Source: Fidelibacterota bacterium UBA1611 (GTDB lineage: Bacteria; Fidelibacterota; Marinisomatia; Marinisomatales; UBA1611). Taken from it: DNA of 15,297 nucleotides. Below, piece after piece: positions 7,815 to 14,694 of this stretch (positions within the stretch are counted from its first letter, which is position 1; every line of letters begins with the position of its first letter). Where the stretch lies: contig DCMX01000162.1 in the NCBI GenBank assembly GCA_002321855.1, positions 1-15,297 on the forward strand, given 5' to 3'. The notes below the pieces were generated by a model, which was given only the letters and a program-made list of their open reading frames with translations, had not been told where the DNA came from and made no database searches. Both the position numbers and the translations under genes were made by a program.

Positions 7815-9137
7815 TTACAGTGTTAAAGCAAAGGAACTAGCCAGGATCCCAGGACAAACTGTTCCTCCCATATTCCGTCCACCATAGGTTTGAACTTCTG
7901 GTATTAATTCAGTGCTCGACCCCACTGCTTCCAACTCATTTCCAAAGAATCTATAAAACGTATCGTCAAAACGCATTGTTTTTATTGGTGCCTGAATCTC
8001 TCCATTTTCTACCCAGAAACAGGCATAGCGGGTCAATCCTGTGATCCGGCCTCCAGGATTATCGCTCCAATTAAGATAATGGATATTCGATAGATAGAGC
8101 CCTTTATCCAAGGATGATAATACATCATCCTGGCTAAGATGACCCGGATCCATTCTTGGCGAACGCAGATACTCATCCCCTTCCGCATAATTTGTCTTAG
8201 CACCATACTCCGCAGCAGTTCGAGAACTCACCAATGTATTCTTTAGCTCACCATCCTGGATCAATGGCAATACATCCGGAGATATCTCTCCATTCGAATT
8301 GAACTTAGGAACCAGACCCGAAGAAAAATCCTCCGCTATGGAAAAACTGGGAGAAAGCCTGGTATCATCATGCCGCATTCTGCCAAATCCGCTGCAGCCC
8401 TGTTGCAGGCTTGCTTCACTTATACCGTTCCAAGAGAACATCCCTAAAAAGTCGGAGACTGCTGCAGGCTCGAACCAGGTGCGGTATTCCCCGGTTGATA
8501 CCTTTACTGGTTTGCGTTCCAATAGCTTCAGCTTGGATTTCGAGCTCGCTAAATAATTTTCGTAGTCACCCTGGTCCCAATCAGTGCCTGCAAACGTCCC
8601 CTTTACCATCTGATGGTTTGGGGTCACCAAGGAATAATCCAAACAGAACGATTCGGTCTCGAACCAGTGTCTTTGACCTAATGAGTTTGCGTTCCCTCGA
8701 AACATTCGACCATTTGCCCAGATACCCACAAAATCCACACCCTGCATTGCTGGAAGGAGTGCATCTACTGCTTTATCAAAGGCCAAACCATCGGCGGTTT
8801 GCACTTCATGGCTGGATCCCGTGTTTGATGGCATAACTAAAAAGGGATCCTTTGGGATCTCATTTGATTCAGTACGCATACGAGAGATCTCGGCCTGACC
8901 ACGAACAATATCTGTATCATTATTCCCGGAAACCGTAAAACTCCCGGTACAGGTTCGGTCGTTGGCAATGAACTTTAATTCTATGGTCGAGTCGTCTACC
9001 AGTCCGGTCTGGCGCACCCCAGCATTGTTGAAACGAATGAACTGACTACTCTCACCACCAAAAGACAGAGTTAGTAGCTCATCTTTATTGAGTTCTGAAA
9101 AAAGTGCTTCACACAGTGACCTGAACATTTGTTCCAT
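7815..9137 (-). CDS. tldE: TldE/PmbA-type metalloprotease subunit
   Basis: TldE (PmbA) is the non-catalytic partner of TldD; together they form a heterodimeric protease that degrades unfolded peptides and matures modified peptides such as microcin B17 in E. coli. This 440-residue protein is collinear with the family. It shows the central GVDFVGIWANGRMFRGNA segment and, in the C-terminal half, SSRTAAEYGAKTN, the NIHYLNWSDNPGGRITGLTRYACFWVENGEI segment (shown here in parts) and the final GGTVCPGILASSF stretch. It lacks the HExxxH metal motif, as expected for the E subunit. A GGAGG ribosome-binding site lies within the end of tldD, and the gene starts two bases after the tldD stop, so translation is probably coupled and the two products are made together. 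Confidence 0.9.
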   Translation of the reverse strand: MEQMFRSLCEALFSELNKDELLTLSFGGESSQFIRFNNAGVRQTGLVDDSTIELKFIANDRTCTGSFTVSGNNDTDIVRGQAEISRMRTESNEIPKDPFLVMPSNTGSSHEVQTADGLAFDKAVDALLPAMQGVDFVGIWANGRMFRGNANSLGQRHWFETESFCLDYSLVTPNHQMVKGTFAGTDWDQGDYENYLASSKSKLKLLERKPVKVSTGEYRTWFEPAAVSDFLGMFSWNGISEASLQQGCSGFGRMRHDDTRLSPSFSIAEDFSSGLVPKFNSNGEISPDVLPLIQDGELKNTLVSSRTAAEYGAKTNYAEGDEYLRSPRMDPGHLSQDDVLSSLDKGLYLSNIHYLNWSDNPGGRITGLTRYACFWVENGEIQAPIKTMRFDDTFYRFFGNELEAVGSSTELIPEVQTYGGRNMGGTVCPGILASSFALTL

Positions 9138-9139
9138 AA

Positions 9140-10582
9140 TTATGCTCCTCCAAATACTTGTACCTTATTAAATAGACAAACTGGTGAGGCGTGGCCCACT
9201 CGTATAACCTGATTTGGCTCACCCTTTCCGCAGTTTGGTGTTCCATATATTCTAAAGGTGTCTTCCCTACCTACCATTTTCAGGCTATTCCAAAAAGGAT
9301 TACTGATTCCACGGTAGTTTGGATTCTTAACCGTCTTTGTCAATTTTCCACCTTCGATCAGCTTAGCATATTCACAGCCAAACTGGAATTTATTCCGGTA
9401 ATCGTCTATGGACCATGAACGATTACTTTCCATGTATATACCTTTTTCAACACTACCTATAATTTCATCGAACGAAGAATCACCGGGTTCCAGGTTCAGA
9501 TTGGCCATCCGGTCGATAGGTGCCCTGTTCCAAGAACTCGCACGGAAATTTGCGACACCAAGAACCCCTGATCGGATCTGGCTCTCCATCCCTCCCAATC
9601 CTCTAACAAGCACACCATCTTTAATGATATACTCACGAGTAGCTTCTAATCCTCCATCATCATATCCATAGGATGCGAACTCTGACGAAACAGTGGGATC
9701 GAAAGTTATATTCATGAGTTTAGAACCATATTGCAAACTGCCAAAATCCTCCAGCTTTACAAAACTCCATCCAGCATAGTTCCGCTCATCACCAAGAATA
9801 CGGTCTACTTCAAGAGCGTGCCCTACGCTCTCATGAATTTGCAACATCATCTGGTCAGAAGCGATAACCAGGTCCATCTCACCTGTTGGAGTCTCATCAG
9901 CTGAAAGGAGTTCCAGTGCTTGTTCTCCAATCTTCTGCGCGTGCGCCATGATCCCCAACTGATCAAAGTACTCCATTCCGATCTGCAGGCAGTTACCCCG
10001 CATTCCACCAAAAGTGCGAGTTTGTTGGTTTGTACCTTCAACCGCAGTGGCAGAAAGATCGAACTCCACCATCAGAAAATCTTGTGTTATATCGCTTCCA
10101 TTGGAGCTGATAAAACGAAAGATCGTTTCTATGGTTTGCGCGAGGGCTCTGGCACTAATGATCTTATCCGAAACTTTAAGGTATGCGTATGCATCCAGCA
10201 GTATCTTATTAAGCTGCCCTGCGCTAATACTATCTTTCTCCCTTGCAAATGGTGACTGATATCTTCCTACATTCTTTGGCCTGGCCTGTGACGTGAATGA
10301 GCACACAGCATGCTGGGCTGCATGCCTGGCCTGTACGAATGCCTTTTTAGATGCGCGGGATACCCCTTCCGGGGTCAGATCAGGTGTTCCATAATATCCG
10401 AACTGCCCATCTGTTAGTACCTCAACCATAAGACCATGGCTGGCAAAGCGTCCATTAGCAACTGGTACACCATCACGAATCATCCGCGGTGTATGAGCTT
10501 CATAGACCTCCCTTATTCCAACCCAATCTGCTGGCACATCCACAGCACTCATGAGATCTTTAATATCTATATCCGGGTTCAT
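9140..10582 (-). CDS. tldD: Metalloprotease TldD, catalytic subunit
   Basis: TldD carries the zinc site of the TldD/TldE protease, which acts in the cytoplasm on extended peptides inside a narrow cavity. This 480-residue protein matches the usual length. It has the metal-binding HESVGH motif (His250, Glu251, His255), followed by ALEVDR. It also has GGMESQIRSGVLGVANFRAS (split conserved loop) and, near the C-terminus, NCGKGEP, with Cys451 at the position of the third metal ligand described for the E. coli enzyme. All catalytic residues are present, so it should be active. A purine-rich AGAAAAGAG precedes the ATG. It lies 20 bases downstream of the DegT-type aminotransferase gene and directly upstream of tldE. 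Confidence 0.94.
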   Translation of the reverse strand: MNPDIDIKDLMSAVDVPADWVGIREVYEAHTPRMIRDGVPVANGRFASHGLMVEVLTDGQFGYYGTPDLTPEGVSRASKKAFVQARHAAQHAVCSFTSQARPKNVGRYQSPFAREKDSISAGQLNKILLDAYAYLKVSDKIISARALAQTIETIFRFISSNGSDITQDFLMVEFDLSATAVEGTNQQTRTFGGMRGNCLQIGMEYFDQLGIMAHAQKIGEQALELLSADETPTGEMDLVIASDQMMLQIHESVGHALEVDRILGDERNYAGWSFVKLEDFGSLQYGSKLMNITFDPTVSSEFASYGYDDGGLEATREYIIKDGVLVRGLGGMESQIRSGVLGVANFRASSWNRAPIDRMANLNLEPGDSSFDEIIGSVEKGIYMESNRSWSIDDYRNKFQFGCEYAKLIEGGKLTKTVKNPNYRGISNPFWNSLKMVGREDTFRIYGTPNCGKGEPNQVIRVGHASPVCLFNKVQVFGGA

Positions 10583-10602
10583 ATTTTACTCTTTTCTTGC
10601 TT

Positions 10603-11838
10603 TTATTTGAATTTCAGTTCCAAAAACCTTTGTGGTTCTTTCTGCATTGCCGATGTCACTTTCTCAAATGTTCGTATGATATCCTTTGTATCATCATAAT
10701 TACCCAATAGATAGGTCTGTTTTAACCAAACCGCTTCCTGATTTGCGAATCGTTCTGTATTAGGCAACTCCAGAGCCTGATAATCTCTATCCTTCAGCCA
10801 AGGATACTCATCAGGATCGGTAATGAACAAAGGTTCTTGATATAAAGGCGAATATCCCTTGTAAGTGTAAATACCTTCAGCCTGCATGACCTTGAAAAAC
10901 GTTTCCCTGGAAATGCCATTGAATTCCGAAGCATCATACCTGCACATGTATAAATGATTTGCCGAACGAGATCCATCCATGGAGACCATGGGGTTGATCC
11001 CAGGAATCTCAGATAAAGATGTATCAAGCATCCCCCGGTTACGATCTCGTATGATCATATCAGTGGCCAATGTATCAAGCTGAGGTATCAGCACTGCCGC
11101 ATTCAAGGCACTCATACGAAGATTACTACCTAGCCTGTGATGCTCATACCATTTTCCATTTCTTACACGACCACAGTTATGATACGAAAAACAGGCATCA
11201 AAAAATTCGGAATCATTAGTTACGATAGCTCCGCCTTCACCTGCGGTCATATTTTTCGATGTCTGAAAACTGAAGATCCCGCCCAGGCCAATTGCACCGA
11301 CTTTTGTTCCATTATACTCCGCACCATGGGCCTGGGCTGCATCTTCAATGATAGGTATTCCGTGTTCTTCTGAGATATTGGTCAATCCTCTCATATCAGC
11401 AGGATTGCCAGCAATATGGACAGGAATAATTGCTTTGGTCTTTTTAGTGATAAGGAGATCAACTTTAACAGGATCAATATTCCCTGAATTCAAATCAATA
11501 TCTGCAAAAACGGGGACCGCATTTGCCAGAATCACTGCGGTTGCTGTTGCGATAAAAGTATAGGCTGGAATAATCACTTCATCGCCTGCCTTCACTCCCG
11601 CAGCTTTAAGAGCTACCCACAATGCTGATGTACCGGAGTGGACCGATATCGAATATTTCGCGTTTTGAAAATCGGCAAAACGCGAATTGAATTCATTTAT
11701 GACATTGCTACCAACGCCCCAAGTGTCATTCTGAAGAGTGTATGAGACCTTATCCAGGATGATTTCCGTGGATCTAGGCCATTCCGGAAATGGTTCGGCT
11801 CTAAGGGGTTTTCCACCAAAAATCGCTATATCAGACAT
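10603..11838 (-). CDS. DegT/DnrJ/EryC1/StrS-family PLP-dependent aminotransferase
   Basis: This family transfers an amino group from glutamate or glutamine to keto-sugars or related cyclic ketones, for surface polysaccharides, antibiotics or cyclitols. The 411-residue protein has the full fold: HSGTSALWVAL cofactor loop (67-77), DEVIIPAYTFIATATAV (86-102), EDAAQAHGAEYNG with Asp166 (165-177), and SFQTSKNMTAGEGGAI with the PLP lysine at 195. The N-terminus IFGGKPLRAEPFPEWP resembles the group containing AHBA synthase and glutamine:scyllo-inosose aminotransferase (from memory), rather than typical short ArnB-like enzymes. No other sugar gene is near, so the substrate is open. AAAGGA precedes the ATG. 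As first gene of the operon with tldD, tldE and rmuC, it probably takes its promoter from the 11839-12093 region. Confidence 0.92.
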   Translation of the reverse strand: MSDIAIFGGKPLRAEPFPEWPRSTEIILDKVSYTLQNDTWGVGSNVINEFNSRFADFQNAKYSISVHSGTSALWVALKAAGVKAGDEVIIPAYTFIATATAVILANAVPVFADIDLNSGNIDPVKVDLLITKKTKAIIPVHIAGNPADMRGLTNISEEHGIPIIEDAAQAHGAEYNGTKVGAIGLGGIFSFQTSKNMTAGEGGAIVTNDSEFFDACFSYHNCGRVRNGKWYEHHRLGSNLRMSALNAAVLIPQLDTLATDMIIRDRNRGMLDTSLSEIPGINPMVSMDGSRSANHLYMCRYDASEFNGISRETFFKVMQAEGIYTYKGYSPLYQEPLFITDPDEYPWLKDRDYQALELPNTERFANQEAVWLKQTYLLGNYDDTKDIIRTFEKVTSAMQKEPQRFLELKFK

Positions 11839-11903
11839 AATCCTTTAATATCCCATTATTTGTTAATAATTGAGCCAGTGAATTTACCAACTCCATTCTA
11901 CGT

Positions 11904-11915
11904 CTACAATTGTAG
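11904..11915. promoter_or_regulatory. 12-base perfect palindrome, possible protein-binding site
   Basis: CTACAATTGTAG is a perfect palindrome without spacer. It lies 68 bases upstream of the aminotransferase ATG-side edge and about 115 bases upstream of the sigma-54-like -24 element of hsp20. That distance would suit an enhancer-binding site or an operator. Nothing identifies the binding protein. Confidence 0.3.
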
Positions 11916-11934
11916 GCATAAACACTTATATATA

Positions 11935-11961
11935 TTATTAATGCCAATTTGACATTAATAA
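11935..11961. repeat. Perfect inverted repeat, 9-base arms with 9-base spacer, upstream of hsp20
   Basis: The arms are TTATTAATG (11935-11943) and CATTAATAA (11953-11961), separated by nine bases. The 9-N9-9 geometry, and the outer TTA and TAA, are those of the CIRCE operator of the heat-shock repressor HrcA (TTAGCACTC-N9-GAGTGCTAA), but only about five of nine arm bases agree. A TTGACA hexamer overlaps the spacer and right arm. It may be an operator for a heat-shock or other regulator; in AT-rich DNA, chance origin is also possible. Confidence 0.4.
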
Positions 11962-12029
11962 ATCGCTTATTTACCTATTTATACGCCATATTAACATATT
12001 ATATTAGAATATTTGCAGAAATGTTTAAT

Positions 12030-12045
12030 TGGCATTATGATTGCA
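12030..12045 (+). promoter_or_regulatory. Sigma-54-type (-24/-12) promoter candidate for hsp20
   Basis: TGGCATTATGATTGCA matches the RpoN consensus TGGCAC-N5-TTGCA closely. It has the invariant GG at 12031-12032, the invariant GC at 12043-12044 and the correct ten-base spacing between them. Transcription would start near 12056, giving a leader of about 38 bases with the ribosome-binding site AAAGGA before the ATG at 12094. RpoN and an enhancer-binding protein are not in the window. Confidence 0.55.
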
Positions 12046-12093
12046 AGACCATTGCTGACATGAACAATAAATCAACCAATAAAGGAATAAAAC

Positions 12094-12534
12094 ATGACAT
12101 TAGTAAAATGGACACCTAACCCTCTATCAATCTTTGACGAAATGAATCGCATGGTGCGTAACGTATTTAATGATGACTGGAATCTACCAGTTTACCGTGA
12201 TTCTATCTGGAACCCAGCGGTCGATGTGAAAGAGAATGAGGGGTCTTTTGTTCTCACCGCTGATATTCCAGGACTCACTAAAAAGGATGTGAAGATCAGT
12301 ATTAACAACAGAGTTCTTAACCTACATGGTGAGCGGAAAGAAGAAAAAGAGAATGAGGATGGAAAATTCTATTATCGTGAGCGGCATATTGGTTCCTTTT
12401 CCAGGTCCTTCCAACTTCCGGAAACGGTGAATGAAGATGGTATCCAGGCATCCTTCAGGAATGGAGTGCTGAGTATTGAATTACCAAAGCTTGAAGAATC
12501 GCTCCCAAAGGACCTTGAAATCAAGATCAACTGA
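12094..12534 (+). CDS. hsp20: Small heat-shock protein, Hsp20/alpha-crystallin family
   Basis: This 146-residue ATP-independent holdase binds unfolding cytoplasmic proteins and forms large oligomers. A 38-residue N-terminal arm (with the family pattern PNPLSIFDEMNRM) precedes the alpha-crystallin domain (about 40-131). That domain contains AVDVKENEGSFVLTADIPG, ISINNRVLNLHGERK and the signature FRNGVLSIELPK (121-132). The C-terminal IKI (143-145) is the IxI motif that docks to neighbouring dimers. Length is typical. AAAGGA lies seven bases before the ATG. The gene stands alone on the plus strand, with a candidate sigma-54 promoter upstream and a strong hairpin terminator 20 bases after the stop. 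Confidence 0.95.
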   Translation: MTLVKWTPNPLSIFDEMNRMVRNVFNDDWNLPVYRDSIWNPAVDVKENEGSFVLTADIPGLTKKDVKISINNRVLNLHGERKEEKENEDGKFYYRERHIGSFSRSFQLPETVNEDGIQASFRNGVLSIELPKLEESLPKDLEIKIN

Positions 12535-12551
12535 CCTATTCCGTATTAAAT

Positions 12552-12589
12552 ATAATCAAAAAGGGCTCAATCGAGCCCTTTTTGATTAT
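12552..12589. terminator. Bidirectional intrinsic terminator between hsp20 and the FMN reductase gene
   Basis: The arms ATAATCAAAAAGGGCTC (12552-12568) and GAGCCCTTTTTGATTAT (12573-12589) pair perfectly over 17 bases around an AATC loop. The GC-rich inner stem is flanked by A- and T-tracts, so it can stop transcription in both directions. Its minus-strand reading also encodes the final residues and stop codon of the convergent reductase gene. Confidence 0.92.
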
Positions 12590-13091
12590 TCAAAATCTTA
12601 GTGAAACCTGATACAATTGTATGAACTGATCTTTCATTAAGTGTCTGGTCACCTTTTACCATAATTGTTCGTGGCATTACAATGGTGCCAAGATATTCCA
12701 ATTGATCTCTGAATGTTGAGAGAAAACTATAGGCCGGCCCTGAACTATGTGAAGCAATGATAGCTATCTTGCCATTGAATGCATCTCTCCAATCATTAGA
12801 AAAAGTCGTAATCCAGGCTATTGTATTTGATAGGATCGGGGGCACACCTCCATTGTATTCCGGGGCGCAAAATATAAACCCGTGTGCACTTCGGAATCGT
12901 TCGACCAATGCATTAACTGTTTCCCTATCACATTCAATTCCCGGGACGAATAATGGTAGCTCAAGATCTTCAAGATTCAGAATCTCGGTACTATAACCAA
13001 CATCAATCAATCCACTCAATTGATTGGCGAGGACCAAATTGTTTTTGGATGTAGCTGATATGATCAATATCTTTGTGTTATTTGATTCCAT
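12567..13091 (-). CDS. NADPH-dependent FMN reductase-like flavoprotein (flavodoxin fold)
   Basis: Members of this family use NAD(P)H to reduce FMN, quinones, azo dyes or metals. The 174-residue protein has the flavodoxin-like order of strands. The N-terminal phosphate-binding loop (ISATSKNNLVLA, residues 11-22) departs from the usual GSxRxxS form. The family signature APEYNGGVPPILSNTIAWI (76-94) is well preserved, followed by IAIIASHSSGPAYS, where the family usually has a Gly-rich flavin loop. Length is typical. A strong GGGGAGG ribosome-binding site precedes the ATG. It lies 106 bases downstream of the EF-hand/NADPH dehydrogenase gene on the same strand, with no terminator between them, so the two may be co-transcribed. 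Its last codons lie inside the shared terminator hairpin. Confidence 0.88.
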   Translation of the reverse strand: MESNNTKILIISATSKNNLVLANQLSGLIDVGYSTEILNLEDLELPLFVPGIECDRETVNALVERFRSAHGFIFCAPEYNGGVPPILSNTIAWITTFSNDWRDAFNGKIAIIASHSSGPAYSFLSTFRDQLEYLGTIVMPRTIMVKGDQTLNERSVHTIVSGFTKILNNQKGLD

Positions 13092-13197
13092 TATACCTCC
13101 CCATATTTATAGATATTTATCACTTTTACTCCGTCCTAATAAGCTTTATTGAAGGATTGTATTAACAATGATATTTATGAGTTATAACAAAATGGAA

Positions 13198-14694
13198 TTA
13201 AAAATCATCGGTATGAATGGAGATACCCAATTTTTTACAAACGGGGCTCAAACTTTTCCTTAATGATGCTGGGCCACAATAGAAAAGATCAAATTTGGCT
13301 CCTTTAGACCCATCTTGGATTTTACTTAATTCATTGTTCCAATCAGGAGACCCTGCACTTGTTCTCATTCTCTGACCTTGCAACAATTCAATATCTGTGG
13401 TAGAACTCTTGACATCGGTAGATAGGTAGAGCATACTCTTAGGAAGATCTGTCGCAATCCTCTCAATAAAAAATATATGATAATCAAAGATACCTATTTC
13501 ATCTGTAAGATCAATCTCTTTCAATAATTTCGAGAACCACTCAAAATAAAGATCATTATCACTGAGCCATATAAAATATAATCTTTTGATTAATATGTCA
13601 GGGTCACCATTTTTTTGGCGTACTGCAATATCTTGTAGAATGGATGCGAATTTTGATACACCAGTACCTGAACCGACAAGAATAATATTTTCCAAACCAA
13701 TTATATTCTCGCTGGATGAACCATAGGGGCCATCCAGCCTAGCAGTCATGTCAATTATATTTTCATCTGATAGACACTGAATCGTTCTCTTGTACAATTT
13801 AGATGACCAGGATCCATTCGTTTTTATATTCAGCGTTATTCTATCTTGTGTCGGATGGCTAATAATATTAAAAGGGTACCATTTGACCGTAGATATCCAA
13901 GGACAGTTCAAATAAACATAATCACCAGCCCGGTAATGGAACCAATTAGGACGCTCGATTATTATAGATATATTTTTTCCCGGAAGTATCTCAACAGAAT
14001 CAATTGGAATCTCACTGCGATTTTTCCGCCTATTTACCAGGATATTATAATAATAAATCAATCGAGGTACCAATAACCACTGCCAAGCTGCAAGATCATG
14101 AACCTGGACCTTAGATAATCGCCTATGTGTCTCTACTATTTGTGACTTCTTTGATCCATGGTGCTTATTTACGTACCTTTCCTGATTTAACCATGCAACA
14201 GGATTGACCGCCATTCCTCTGAAAAATTCAGGATACTTTTTTGCTATTTCTATAAATTCTTTAAGATCGATCGTTTCGCTCTTATCCGTATCCGCTTTAC
14301 GGAAAAACTCGTCTACCAGAAGATCAATCTGGTAAGGGTCAAAATCCAGGTCATTCTTATTTAAGCTGTCTTTTATCAATATTCTCAATTCTTCATGATC
14401 AATATCTCCACTCGAATCAAGATCATGAATGTCAAAAGCAAACCGTATTAGATCTTCTTCCGATCCATTGATCAGAGATTGGAAACCTAAAAGAAACTCT
14501 TCTGAATCAATATAATTATTATGATCCTTATCAAAAATGTCAAATACCCGATCTGTGATCGCATCATTACCAATAACCATGCTTTCATGGAACTCTTGAC
14601 GGTCTATTCTATTATCTTTACCAGCGATCTCGCGGAATCTATTTCGCAATTGGACCAAAAATGGACCTGCAAGTTTTTTGGATCGATTTACCAA
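13198..14694 (-). CDS. NOX5-like EF-hand/FAD/NADPH dehydrogenase lacking the haem-binding membrane domain
   Basis: This 498-residue protein aligns, as I recall the human sequence, with both ends of the calcium-activated NADPH oxidase NOX5. Residues 12-150 are four EF-hand units. The first loop is degenerate (as in NOX5); loops 2-4 (starting Asp55, Asp91, Asp135) keep the ligand pattern, for example DLDSSGDIDHEE. Residues about 228-498 are the dehydrogenase: RPNWFHYRAGDYVYLN (248-263), FAD motif WYPFNIISHP (272-281; NOX5 has His-Pro-Phe), DGPYGS (321-326), NADPH loop GSGTGVSKFASIL (341-353), FIWLSDNDLYFEWF (374-387), YCGPASLRKSL (472-482), and a terminal aromatic Phe498. Between them, where NOX5 has six membrane helices with two haems, only about 70 residues remain, ending in VHDLAAWQWLLVP. 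The start is TTG (no ATG upstream before a stop at 14704-14706), with no clear ribosome-binding site, but this gives the NOX5-like N-terminal length. The gene is AT-rich relative to tldD. Confidence 0.85.
   Translation of the reverse strand: MVNRSKKLAGPFLVQLRNRFREIAGKDNRIDRQEFHESMVIGNDAITDRVFDIFDKDHNNYIDSEEFLLGFQSLINGSEEDLIRFAFDIHDLDSSGDIDHEELRILIKDSLNKNDLDFDPYQIDLLVDEFFRKADTDKSETIDLKEFIEIAKKYPEFFRGMAVNPVAWLNQERYVNKHHGSKKSQIVETHRRLSKVQVHDLAAWQWLLVPRLIYYYNILVNRRKNRSEIPIDSVEILPGKNISIIIERPNWFHYRAGDYVYLNCPWISTVKWYPFNIISHPTQDRITLNIKTNGSWSSKLYKRTIQCLSDENIIDMTARLDGPYGSSSENIIGLENIILVGSGTGVSKFASILQDIAVRQKNGDPDILIKRLYFIWLSDNDLYFEWFSKLLKEIDLTDEIGIFDYHIFFIERIATDLPKSMLYLSTDVKSSTTDIELLQGQRMRTSAGSPDWNNELSKIQDGSKGAKFDLFYCGPASLRKSLSPVCKKLGISIHTDDF

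Larger units (their letters stand above)
11839..12093. promoter_or_regulatory. AT-rich divergent regulatory region between the DegT-type gene and hsp20
   Basis: This 255-base spacer is the longest gene-free stretch of the window. It must hold the start signals of the leftward aminotransferase-tldDE-rmuC operon and of the rightward hsp20 gene. It contains a 12-base palindrome (11904-11915), a 9-base inverted repeat with 9-base spacer (11935-11961), a TTGACA hexamer (11949-11954) without a good -10 partner, and a sigma-54-like element (12030-12045). The sequence TAATGCCAATT at 11939-11949 is repeated in inverted orientation at 12027-12037, where it overlaps the sigma-54-like element. No open frame in it looks coding. 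Confidence 0.65.

Noticed and set aside
13198..14694. Pseudogene or frameshifted remnant of a NADPH oxidase
   Set aside because: The frame is continuous over 498 codons, both flanking modules keep their ligand and cofactor motifs, and the join is in frame. An assembly deletion cannot be excluded without reads.
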